Assembly: GCA_039832905.1 (NCBI GenBank) | Contig: JBDOLX010000012.1 | Location: 1 to 32,628, forward strand | Direction: 5' to 3' | DNA from: Desulfurobacteriaceae bacterium | GTDB taxonomy: Bacteria; Aquificota; Aquificia; Desulfurobacteriales; Desulfurobacteriaceae | Length of the DNA: 32,628 nt | In this document: positions 8,044 through 15,857 of the stretch, piece by piece | How positions within the stretch are numbered: position 1 is the first letter of the stretch | Layout: every line of letters starts with the position of its first letter | Notes under the pieces: generated by a model | Told to the model about the DNA's origin: nothing | Seen by the model: only the letters and a program-made list of their open reading frames with translations | Database searches by the model: none | Made by a program: the position numbers and the translations under genes

Positions 8044-9279
8044 ATGGTAAATTTTCTCATAAGTTTATTCTCACTTCTTTTCATTATAACTACGTGTAGT
8101 AATGGTGCATCACTAGAAGATGTTTTAAATAAACTTGAGAACGACCTAAAAACAAAGAAATCAGAAACTATCATTCAAAAAGACCTAAAAACTTTGCAGG
8201 AAGTAAAGAAAACTCTCCCTGTTAACTATATTCCAGAAATCAACTACTTAATGAAAAAGGAAATAGAGAAAATTCCTGAATCGGGAATAACCAATAAAAA
8301 GAAGGAACTTTTAATTTCTTCTATTATCTATAACAGCTCCATAGGTGTCATGTTTCTTATTGTTGTTTTCACTCTAACTTTCTTCTTCCAACAGGTAAAT
8401 ACAAGACACAGAAACATATTATCAGTTTTTTCAATATTTTTATCCTCGATTTCGGTTATCTATAAACCTTTCTTTTTCTTTTTAGTAGGAACGGCTATTG
8501 TATTTAACCTTAGGCTAAGAAAGCCTGTTTTTACTATTTTTTTAATGTTGTTCTCCGTTATCTCCTTACTCTCGCAAAATATATATAATAACGCTTCGGC
8601 ATACGTTTCTTCTTATTCTACCCTTTACAAGGAAAAAATAGAAAGAGATGGTTATGTTCCTTATTACCTAATAGACAAAGTTTTCAGTGACTCTAAAAAG
8701 GAAACAGTAGAGAAGATAATTAACCAGCTAGCTGTTGGTAACTTTGAAAACATTAAAGTCTTAAAAAACATAGCTGAAAACTCTAATAATGAAGAACTGA
8801 AAATAGCTGCTTTAAATGGTCTTGGATACTTTTACTTTATGAAAGGGGACTACGAAAAAGCAGAAAAGTATTTCTTAAAAGCAAACGGACTGAGTAAAAG
8901 CCCTATTCCAGAAATAAACTTGTACTTTACTTACAGTGCAACTTTACAGGTTGACAAAGCAGCTAAGATGATGGAAAAACTAAAAAGAAATGAACAGATA
9001 GTTATACCTGATAAACCGGTTCCTCTCTTAATTCATCTGCAGCCAAGACCACTAGAAACAAAAGTGGCATGGAACACTATCATTGCCCTTTCTGTAGGAT
9101 TACTGTTGGCTTACATTCTTGTAAGCAAAATTCCTTTTGAATACGGTTTCTTCAATAGAAGCTTTAGGAAAATACCCGGTATTGGTTTTTACATAAATAA
9201 TGGAGTAGCTTTTTTCATACTAATATTCATTGTTTTCCTTGTTACTAACTATATTGTGGTAGGTAAGTTGTTATGCTAA
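8044..9279 (+). CDS. Unrecognised membrane protein with TPR-like repeats
   Basis: I do not recognise this 411-residue protein. The ATG at 8044 follows AAGGGG at a good distance; the frame is open upstream to 7885 but that part overlaps the KaiC-like gene. A hydrophobic N-terminus (1-20, with Cys18 in a poor lipobox context) looks like a signal sequence. A charged helical region (23-90) precedes membrane segments at about 95-117, 125-155 and 161-178. A soluble part includes a TPR-like repeat (about 250-285: LNGLGYFYFMKGDYEKAEKY). Two more helices lie at 342-362 and 386-406. This topology is reminiscent of BatE-like or other TPR membrane scaffolds but no family can be named. It overlaps the next gene by 7 bp. 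Confidence 0.7.
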   Translation: MVNFLISLFSLLFIITTCSNGASLEDVLNKLENDLKTKKSETIIQKDLKTLQEVKKTLPVNYIPEINYLMKKEIEKIPESGITNKKKELLISSIIYNSSIGVMFLIVVFTLTFFFQQVNTRHRNILSVFSIFLSSISVIYKPFFFFLVGTAIVFNLRLRKPVFTIFLMLFSVISLLSQNIYNNASAYVSSYSTLYKEKIERDGYVPYYLIDKVFSDSKKETVEKIINQLAVGNFENIKVLKNIAENSNNEELKIAALNGLGYFYFMKGDYEKAEKYFLKANGLSKSPIPEINLYFTYSATLQVDKAAKMMEKLKRNEQIVIPDKPVPLLIHLQPRPLETKVAWNTIIALSVGLLLAYILVSKIPFEYGFFNRSFRKIPGIGFYINNGVAFFILIFIVFLVTNYIVVGKLLC

Positions 9280-10109
9280 AGGGAAATCTAGAAAAAGTAG
9301 GAAACTTAGTAGATATTCTAAACATTTACCAGAGCAAAAAAGAACCTACAAAGCTCATCCTTAGATCCCCTTCTACAGAACTCGTACTTTGCTTAAAAGG
9401 TGGAAAAGTAGGAATCAAACCGGAAAATGGTCTATCTCCTGAAGCTACCCTTTGGAAGTTCCTAGAGGAGTGGGTTATTTTTGGCTTTTCTTTAAGTTTT
9501 GAAGCTCAAAATGCGAATGACTGTAGAATACCAACTCCTTTAACAATATTTGACTTACAAACGATAGTTGCAAATCCTTATTTAGAGAAAGTGGGGGAAA
9601 TACCAGCCCTTTTCGTTATAGAAGAAGCAGACACTTCTAAATTACCTTCTGTGCTTTCTAAATTTTTCTTTGAAAAAGAACCTTTAAGCATTAAAGACCT
9701 TTATAAACTTGATTTATCTATAACAAAACTTGTTGAACTTAGGGAAGAAGATATATTAAAAATATCCAACGTTGACAAGATAAGTATCTTGTTACCTTAT
9801 CTAACCTCTTTTGCATCTTTAGCCATAATTGCTGCATTGGTTTACTCTATTCTTCCTATTAATGATCTTACCTCCCTAACAAAAGAAAGACTTTTAGAGG
9901 GTCTTAACTGGGCTTTAAGAGAGAAAGTCTTGAGTAATGCAAATACGGCTGTTTTACCTGTTAAAGATTGCTTTGGAAACAACTTAATTTTTAAAGAAGA
10001 TAAGATCATTAGTCCTGGCTGGGACAAGAAACTTGGTAATGGAAATGATTTTTACATAGAACTTCCTAAAAACAATTACAAACCTTTCTTTGCCATACCA
10101 GTGAAGTAA
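9273..10109 (+). CDS. Single-pass protein: DUF4388-like N-terminus, GspH/FimT-like C-terminus
   Basis: A 278-residue protein of uncertain family. Residues 1-50 (GNLEKVGNLVDILNIYQSK, then LILRSPSTELVLCLKGGKV) resemble the DUF4388/PATAN fold found in bacterial signalling proteins. A single membrane helix spans about 171-194. The segment spanning helix and downstream region (SLAIIAALVYSILP, then LLEGLNWALREKVLSNANTA) reads like the helix and first part of a GspH/FimT pseudopilin, though the prepilin cleavage motif (GFTLIE type) is missing and the helix is internal. Both likenesses are by eye and moderate. The start overlaps the TPR gene's stop (ATGCTAA), so the two are probably translated together. 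aroK follows after one base. Confidence 0.65.
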   Translation: MLKGNLEKVGNLVDILNIYQSKKEPTKLILRSPSTELVLCLKGGKVGIKPENGLSPEATLWKFLEEWVIFGFSLSFEAQNANDCRIPTPLTIFDLQTIVANPYLEKVGEIPALFVIEEADTSKLPSVLSKFFFEKEPLSIKDLYKLDLSITKLVELREEDILKISNVDKISILLPYLTSFASLAIIAALVYSILPINDLTSLTKERLLEGLNWALREKVLSNANTAVLPVKDCFGNNLIFKEDKIISPGWDKKLGNGNDFYIELPKNNYKPFFAIPVK

Positions 10110-10110
10110 G

Positions 10111-10608
10111 ATGAGGATAATTTTAGTAGGCTTTATGGGAAGTGGAAAATCTACGATAGGAAAACTTTTATCAGAAAGGCTTTTCCTTCCTTTTTTAGAT
10201 CTTGACGAAGAAATCTTAAAAAGAACCGGAATGACCATTCCAACGATTTTTTCTAAGTTCGGAGAAGATACTTTTAGGGAACTGGAAAGAGAAACTTTGC
10301 TAGAACTACTATCCGCTAAGGAGTGCATAATTTCTACTGGTGGAGGAGCTCCCGTCTATAAAGACAATATGGATAAAATTAACGAAAGTGCTGTTTCTGT
10401 GTACTTAAAAGCAGAATTTGAGACGCTATGGGATAGAATTTCCAAAGACTCCAATAGGCCCTTAGTATCTCTTGGTAAAGAGAAAGTAAGAGAACTTTTT
10501 GAAAAAAGAAAACCTTTTTACGAAAAGGCTAAAATAAAGGTTAGGACGGATATTTACTCTCCATCCGAAACTGTAGATAAGATTCTTCAAGAGCTTAAAC
10601 TACTTTAA
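10111..10608 (+). CDS. aroK: Shikimate kinase
   Basis: Phosphorylates shikimate at the 3-hydroxyl with ATP, step five of the chorismate pathway. 165 residues, the usual length. Walker A GFMGSGKST (7-15) is followed by the shikimate-binding DLDEEI (Asp30, Asp32), FRELERE (about 56-62), the GGGA loop (about 78-81) and the lid arginine region SNRPL. It starts one base after the preceding stop and is the last gene of the operon. Its 3' end overlaps the convergent flippase-like gene by 9 bp. aroA, the next pathway step, lies elsewhere in this window in another operon. Confidence 0.95.
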   Translation: MRIILVGFMGSGKSTIGKLLSERLFLPFLDLDEEILKRTGMTIPTIFSKFGEDTFRELERETLLELLSAKECIISTGGGAPVYKDNMDKINESAVSVYLKAEFETLWDRISKDSNRPLVSLGKEKVRELFEKRKPFYEKAKIKVRTDIYSPSETVDKILQELKLL

Positions 10609-11499
10609 TTTCCTTGAAAGGTAAAACCATCCAACGATAGCTAAAACTCCAGACATTAGAAGAAGAAGAACATGAAAGTAGAATGCAACTGTTAATGCAT
10701 AGGAAACTTTTATTCCTATTAGAGAGAATCCACCAACAAGACCAGCTTCGTATGTCCCAAAGCCTCCAAGACTATGAATTGGCAAAATTGTTGTTGCTTC
10801 TCCAAAAGTAGATACAAAAACTGTTTCAAAGAAATTTAAATCTATATTTCCAGCTTTCATAATAAAGAAAAAGGAGAAAAACTTGAAAAGCCAAGTTAGG
10901 AAAGAGAAGGCTATTAATTTTCCTACTGAAGCAGGCACTAGTATAGTCCTAATAAAGTAGAAAATCGATGCAATAATAGGAATTTTATCTTTAAACTTAC
11001 TAAGGATTTTCCAAACAATTATTGATATTAAAGCTATTAAAATCATTAAAGTGAAGGAAAGCAAGATTAACTTACTTGTTTTTATAGAGATTATAAATGT
11101 TGAAACAATGAAAAACATTAAAAGAGATAAAAGATCGAGAATTCTTATAAAAATCAATCCAGTAGAAGATAGAGAGACTTCAACATTGAAAAGCTTTTTT
11201 AAAATTAGTGGAAATGAAACTTCCCCCGACCTAAAAGGCAGTATGTTATTAAAAAACGTGTGAACTGTTAGGACATTTAAGAGATCTAAAGTGGATATTG
11301 AAGGAAATATTACGTTAAACCGTTTAGCTCTAAAAAGATAAGTGAAAAGGTAAAAGGATAGAGAAAGAAAGAGATAAAAGAAGTTAAGACTATTTAAAAT
11401 AGAATATAGGTTCTTAAAAACGTTAAACTCAAAAAGGAAATACCCGAAAACCAAAAGAATGAAAATAGATATCCCTATACTTAGCTTACTTTTCGTCAA
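10600..11499 (-). CDS. Flippase-like integral membrane protein (LPG synthase TM / UPF0104)
   Basis: A 299-residue polytopic protein with roughly seven to eight hydrophobic helices, matching the lysylphosphatidylglycerol_synthase_TM/UPF0104 group by length and by typical phrases: THTFFNNILPFRSGEVSFPL early, and LPIHSLGGFGTYEAG late. Stand-alone members lack the aminoacyl-transferase domain of MprF and are often encoded beside polyprenyl-phosphate glycosyltransferases. Here it is the last gene after a GT39 and a GT2, overlapping the GT2 by 14 bp, so moving a lipid-linked sugar across the inner membrane is a reasonable inference but unproven. Confidence 0.8.
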   Translation of the reverse strand: MTKSKLSIGISIFILLVFGYFLFEFNVFKNLYSILNSLNFFYLFLSLSFYLFTYLFRAKRFNVIFPSISTLDLLNVLTVHTFFNNILPFRSGEVSFPLILKKLFNVEVSLSSTGLIFIRILDLLSLLMFFIVSTFIISIKTSKLILLSFTLMILIALISIIVWKILSKFKDKIPIIASIFYFIRTILVPASVGKLIAFSFLTWLFKFFSFFFIMKAGNIDLNFFETVFVSTFGEATTILPIHSLGGFGTYEAGLVGGFSLIGIKVSYALTVAFYFHVLLLLMSGVLAIVGWFYLSRKLK

Positions 11500-12451
11500 C
11501 GTTTATCGTTCTCTCTACAACATAAGGTTTTTTATCCTGAGATTCAAAATAAATCCTCATCAAGATTTCACTTATGATACCTGTCGTAAACATCTGAATT
11601 CCAGCTAAAATAAAGAGGACTGAAATAATTAACAGAGGTCTTCCACTAATTGGATGTCCAGTTAACTTTAGAAATATAAGGTAAATAAATGGAATGAATC
11701 CAAGAATAAAAAGAATCAGTCCAAAAATGCCGAAAAAGTGTATGGGTTTTTGCATAAATTTCTTCAAGAACCAAATGAAGAAAAGATCTGCTATTACTTT
11801 AAAGGTTCGAGAAATCCCATACTTTGATTTTCCATACTTTCTTGGATGGTGTTTTACTGGAATCTCTATTATCCTATCGCAAGAAGTTACAGTTGAGGCT
11901 ATGGCAGGGATGAAGCGATGAAGTTCTCCGTAAAGCCTTACTCGTCTAATAACATCGCTTCTGTAAGCCTTTAGAGTACATCCGTAATCGTGAAGCTTTA
12001 CACCAGTTAGCTTTCCTATAAGCCAGTTAGCAATCTTTGAAGGAAGTTTTCTTGAGATAGCAGCATCTTTTCTGTCTTTTCTCCAGCCACTTACAACATC
12101 ATATCCTTCTTTTATCTTTTCTAAAAGCCTTGGTATGTCCTCTGGATCATTTTGAAGATCCCCATCCATCGTTATTATTACATCTCCTTTTGCAAAATCC
12201 ATTCCGGCCATCATTGCAGGAGTTTGTCCAAAATTTCTTGCAAAAAAGATTACTTTTACTTTCTTATCTTTCTGGGCTATACTTTCTAAAACGGTTCTAG
12301 TGCTATCGGTACTTCCATCATCCACAAAGATTATTTCATAGTCGTAAGGTAACTTTTCTAAAACATCTTTAAGTTTGTTGTAAAGTAATGGGACGTTTTT
12401 CTCCTCGTTAAAGACAGGAATAACTATCGAAACTTTTTTATTCTCTAGCAT
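11486..12451 (-). CDS. Family 2 glycosyltransferase, DPM1/ArnC/GtrB-like
   Basis: A 321-residue GT2 enzyme that probably loads a sugar from a nucleotide donor onto undecaprenyl phosphate at the cytoplasmic face. Evidence: SIVIPVFNEEKNVP at the N-terminus, DDGSTDS (44-50), metal-binding MDGDLQNDPEDIP (Asp96, Asp98), and VSGWRKDRKD. Two C-terminal membrane helices (about 240-262 and 273-297) match the DPM1-like/GtrB/ArnC architecture. Overlaps of 14 bp with the genes on both sides indicate strict co-expression with the GT39 upstream and the flippase-like protein downstream. The sugar (mannose, glucose, aminoarabinose, other) cannot be read from the sequence. Confidence 0.88.
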   Translation of the reverse strand: MLENKKVSIVIPVFNEEKNVPLLYNKLKDVLEKLPYDYEIIFVDDGSTDSTRTVLESIAQKDKKVKVIFFARNFGQTPAMMAGMDFAKGDVIITMDGDLQNDPEDIPRLLEKIKEGYDVVSGWRKDRKDAAISRKLPSKIANWLIGKLTGVKLHDYGCTLKAYRSDVIRRVRLYGELHRFIPAIASTVTSCDRIIEIPVKHHPRKYGKSKYGISRTFKVIADLFFIWFLKKFMQKPIHFFGIFGLILFILGFIPFIYLIFLKLTGHPISGRPLLIISVLFILAGIQMFTTGIISEILMRIYFESQDKKPYVVERTINVDEK

Positions 12452-14003
12452 TTAACTTCTCCTTAGGATAGTTTGATATCACTACAATTTTACGTTTTGT
12501 TAAAAACTCCTCCTTTTTAAATAGCAAGTAAAATCTTGTATTCTTTATATTTTTTAGGCGATTTTCTCTAGTTACGAAGACCACGGGTTCTTCTGACTTT
12601 AGCATCTCTTCGGCTTTTCTGAAATCATGAATATTCTCCAATTTTCCAGTTCTGAAATGATAGACGACTTCTGGACTTCTAAAGTGAAGAAAGTAAAATT
12701 TACAACTTTGACAGTTTTTAGCAAGGTCCCTTATAAGTTCTCCTGCTTGTGGTTTTGCCCTAAGTTCCTGTAAAGAAGGTAGTACTATCCATTTTAAAGA
12801 TAGAGATGTAAGTATTAAGAAAACTACCGCTATCTTTAAAGGATTTGATTTCTTGAAAATTAGTATTATGGCAGCAAGGAGTGTAGGAGCTACTAAAAGG
12901 TAAGAAATAGGTGGAAACCCTTTTAGGGTAAAGGCGGCAGTAACAACAACAGAGGCGATTACAAGCAAGAGAACTATTAAGTAGTTTACCAACCTCTTTT
13001 CAAAGTTTAGAAGATACCAGCTTACAACTACGCTAAAAGCTGGGAATGAGGGCAGAAGGTAGTGGGTTAACTTTGTATGGGCTATTTGAAAGAAGGTAAA
13101 AACTCCAAAGAACCAAACTACTGAAAACATTATTACGTTGTCGGTAATAAACTTTCTTTCCTTAAACGCTTTGTAAACTGCAAAAGGAAAAACAAGACTC
13201 CAAGGAAGATATATCCATACATAGTTAGCAAGGTAATACCACCATTGAGTAGGATGCCCTGGAACTTTTGAGAGAAAACGATGAACGTTGTGGAAAAGAA
13301 CAAAATCTTTAAAGAAGTGATAACCATGTTTCTTTAAAACTGCGAAGTACCAGGGAGTAACTATCAAAAAGAAGATAGTAAATCCTTTTATCCATGGAAT
13401 TTCTTTTAAAGTCCTTATTAGGTCTCTTCTTAAGGTTAGGTATACTACTGCAATAATTCCAGGAAGAACTATTCCAACTGGACCTTTTGTAAGAGTTGCC
13501 ATTCCGGAAGATGCAAAAGCAAGAAGATAAAATTCCTCTTTCTTTCTATGGTATCCTTCAAAGAAAAAGATTAAAGAAGCTGTTATAAAAAAGAGTAAAA
13601 CTACATCTGGCATTGCTACTGTAGCCATTCCAACAAAGTAAACCATTGAAAGCAGAGTAAGTGCCGACCAAAAAGCGAGATTTTCACTTTTCCATCTTCT
13701 TAACCACCAGTAAAGAATTAAAACTGTAAAAACCCCAAAAATGGAAACAAAAAATCCTCCTCCAAATTCGTTTATTCCAAAAAGCTTATATCCTAAGACT
13801 ATTAGCCAATAAACGAGTATAGGCTTGTCAAATCTGTACTCGTAGTTATAGTAAGGAGTTATGTAATCTCCCTTTTCTATCATTTCTCTTGCTGCTTCTA
13901 AGTACTTAGGTTCATCCTTGTCAAAACAGGTAAAGAAACCGTTAGGTAGAACCAGGAGTAGAAAAGAAAGAATCAAGAGTAAAAGGAACCTTTTATTCTT
14001 CAT
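12438..14003 (-). CDS. GT39-family membrane glycosyltransferase (ArnT-like)
   Basis: A 521-residue integral membrane enzyme of the ArnT/PMT type that transfers a sugar from a polyprenyl-phosphate donor to lipid A or another periplasmic acceptor. After the first helix comes the acidic catalytic loop CFDKDEPKYLEAA (Asp28-Lys-Asp30-Glu31), then YRFDKPILVYW and about ten further helices, with ATLTKGPVG typical of the family. A smaller C-terminal region (about 430-521) is soluble. A GAGGT ribosome site is close to the ATG. First gene of the GT39-GT2-flippase unit. A perfect palindrome (14012-14031) sits just upstream. Confidence 0.87.
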   Translation of the reverse strand: MKNKRFLLLLILSFLLLVLPNGFFTCFDKDEPKYLEAAREMIEKGDYITPYYNYEYRFDKPILVYWLIVLGYKLFGINEFGGGFFVSIFGVFTVLILYWWLRRWKSENLAFWSALTLLSMVYFVGMATVAMPDVVLLFFITASLIFFFEGYHRKKEEFYLLAFASSGMATLTKGPVGIVLPGIIAVVYLTLRRDLIRTLKEIPWIKGFTIFFLIVTPWYFAVLKKHGYHFFKDFVLFHNVHRFLSKVPGHPTQWWYYLANYVWIYLPWSLVFPFAVYKAFKERKFITDNVIMFSVVWFFGVFTFFQIAHTKLTHYLLPSFPAFSVVVSWYLLNFEKRLVNYLIVLLLVIASVVVTAAFTLKGFPPISYLLVAPTLLAAIILIFKKSNPLKIAVVFLILTSLSLKWIVLPSLQELRAKPQAGELIRDLAKNCQSCKFYFLHFRSPEVVYHFRTGKLENIHDFRKAEEMLKSEEPVVFVTRENRLKNIKNTRFYLLFKKEEFLTKRKIVVISNYPKEKLNARE

Positions 14004-14011
14004 TTGTACCT

Positions 14012-14031
14012 CGCAATTTAATAAAATTGCG
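14012..14031. promoter_or_regulatory. Perfect palindrome in the divergent GT39/zinc-ribbon control region
   Basis: Arms CGCAATTT and AAATTGCG (8 bp each) surround the 4-base centre AATA. It lies nine bases upstream of the minus-strand GT39 ATG. A minus-strand TATAAT (14042-14037) is immediately adjacent, so the palindrome would cover the transcription start. Position and symmetry fit an operator for a dimeric repressor, or a short 5' hairpin in the GT39 mRNA. Only one copy was noticed in the window. Confidence 0.5.
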
Positions 14032-14065
14032 TTTATATTATACCTATAGACGGAGGAAAAGGGTA

Positions 14066-14314
14066 GTGAAGTATTTTAAAAAACTTCTAAAGTGCAACAC
14101 TTGCGGCAATGTTGGGAAATTTACGTACATAGGTTCAAGAAATGTAAATAAGGAAGGGGACGTAAGAGACTTAATAGGGGATAAATGTATGTGGATAAGT
14201 TACTTTAAATGTCCTGAATGTGAAAGCATAGAAGTAGAGTTTCATCCGATAGGAGAAAAACCTGACATTCCAAAAGAGTTCTTTAAAGAGGTTGCTGTTG
14301 AGAAGGGAGAGTAA
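14066..14314 (+). CDS. Small zinc-ribbon protein
   Basis: An unrecognised small protein of about 82 residues with two CxxC pairs, CNTC near the N-terminus and CPEC about 45 residues later, which would form one zinc ribbon. Between them is FTYIGSRNVNKEGDVRDLIG. The start is probably GTG 14066, nine bases after GGAGG (14052-14056); an in-frame TTG at 14027 would overlap the upstream palindrome and has no ribosome site. The 3' end overlaps the following GT39 gene, so they are probably co-transcribed. Function not assigned. Confidence 0.65.
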   Translation: MKYFKKLLKCNTCGNVGKFTYIGSRNVNKEGDVRDLIGDKCMWISYFKCPECESIEVEFHPIGEKPDIPKEFFKEVAVEKGE

Positions 14315-15857
14315 AATCTTATTTCTTTTTTTGGTTATCTTAAGCATTTCTCTGCTTATCAATCTTGATGTTAAAAATCTTTTTCATGAAGAGCCAAGGA
14401 GGGGAATTGTTGCCTTTGAAATGATAGAAAAAAAAGATTTTCTCCAACCGACCGTTCTTGGAGAACCTTACTTTAAAAAACCTCCCTTACACAACTGGAT
14501 TTTGGTTTTATCCTCTTTCCTTGTCGGAGAAATCGGTGAATTCTCGCTGAGGTTTCCTTCAATAGTTGCCACTATTTTACTTGTTGTCGCTTCGTATTTT
14601 TTTGTCAGAAAAATCTTTGACTCTAAGGTTGCTTTACTCTCTTCTTTAATAACGGCAACTACAGGGACGTTGCTTTTTGTCTATTCTACAAAGTGTGAAC
14701 CCGATGCTTTTTTTACCCTATTTGTCTTTTTATCTATTTTCTCTTGGTACACTCTTTTTGAAAGTGGAAAGAGGAAAAGTGCTTGGTTCTTTGGATACTT
14801 TTTTACCTCTCTTGCTGCTTTGACAAAAGGGCTACCTGCTTTTCATTTCTTCTACATAGCCGTAATCTCCTATGTCATAGTAAAAAGAAATCCAAAAATT
14901 CTTTTTTCTAAGGAACATCTTTTTGGTGCTTTAGGTCTTTTTCCTTTTTTCTCTTGGATAGTTTTAATACCGACCGAAAAAGCAGCATTGACACTTTTTC
15001 ACGAAGTCTCTTCCCGATCACCATTAAACTTTTCTTTTCATAGAATCCTAGAAAGGTATATTACTTTTCCTTTTAGATTTTTTATTTCCACTCTACCTTG
15101 GTCTTTAGTAGTTCTAGTTGTTTTATTAAAGAAAAAAGAGAAAGTAAAGAATCTTTTAAAAGACGAAAGGATCTTCTTCTTGGTCTTAACTCTCTTAGGA
15201 AACCTAGCTGTTTACTGGTTTTTCCCCGGTTCGAGGATGAGATATACCATGCCAATTCATCCAATTTTTGCAGTAATAGTTGCTGTCTTCTTAAAGGATT
15301 TCTATCTTAAAAGAATAAATTCTGGAAGGTTTTTAATTTTTCTATCTGCCATTTTGACATCTTTAGTTATTCTTTTTTTGATAAAACTTTTACCGTCGAC
15401 AGTTATCTTAAAGAACATGTTACTTTTCTACCTGACAGTGGCTATAATTTTTCTATATTTTAGGTTTTTCAAAACTGAGACAAAACATGTTGTAGTATTT
15501 CTGTCTGCCATTTTGTTAATCTTTAGAAGTTTTTATAATTCCTTCATAATTCCTGTTTCAAGTGTTAACAAACCTCCCTATAGAGAAATAGCAAAAGAAA
15601 TTGTAGCCTTGTCAAAAGGAAAAGCTCTATGTTCAATGTCTTACAATTTGAAAATTCTTTTCTACGTAGAAAAGTTTAGAGGGGAAGTAGTCCCGTTATG
15701 TAAATATTCTTCCCAAAGGGAACTTTTTGTTTCCGACGAAAGGGCAAGCAATATTCTAAAAGAATTCTTAGTGGGAAAGAAAAAGATTTATCTTAACTCT
15801 TTCACCAAAAACGGTAATATTTCTTTTGCCGATTCCCTGAAAACAAAATCGCAATAA
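14298..15857 (+). CDS. Second GT39-family membrane glycosyltransferase (ArnT-like)
   Basis: About 519 residues, polytopic, same family and almost the same length as the GT39 on the opposite strand. After the first helix the catalytic loop reads FHEEPRRGIVAFEMI, with Glu-Glu where the other copy has Asp-x-Asp-Glu, then EPYFKKPPLHNW and SLAALTKGLPA. It would act on the periplasmic side with a polyprenyl-phosphate sugar donor. I prefer the TTG at 14298 because AGAGG (14287-14291) is six bases before it; a TTG at 14292 directly abuts that site. It overlaps the zinc-ribbon gene at the 5' end and the sirtuin gene tail to tail by 70 bp at the 3' end. Confidence 0.85.
   Translation: MRRESKILFLFLVILSISLLINLDVKNLFHEEPRRGIVAFEMIEKKDFLQPTVLGEPYFKKPPLHNWILVLSSFLVGEIGEFSLRFPSIVATILLVVASYFFVRKIFDSKVALLSSLITATTGTLLFVYSTKCEPDAFFTLFVFLSIFSWYTLFESGKRKSAWFFGYFFTSLAALTKGLPAFHFFYIAVISYVIVKRNPKILFSKEHLFGALGLFPFFSWIVLIPTEKAALTLFHEVSSRSPLNFSFHRILERYITFPFRFFISTLPWSLVVLVVLLKKKEKVKNLLKDERIFFLVLTLLGNLAVYWFFPGSRMRYTMPIHPIFAVIVAVFLKDFYLKRINSGRFLIFLSAILTSLVILFLIKLLPSTVILKNMLLFYLTVAIIFLYFRFFKTETKHVVVFLSAILLIFRSFYNSFIIPVSSVNKPPYREIAKEIVALSKGKALCSMSYNLKILFYVEKFRGEVVPLCKYSSQRELFVSDERASNILKEFLVGKKKIYLNSFTKNGNISFADSLKTKSQ

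Noticed and set aside
13133-13327. 64-residue minus-strand frame within the GT39 gene
   Set aside because: Same strand but different frame from a clear GT39 protein; no domain and no ribosome site.
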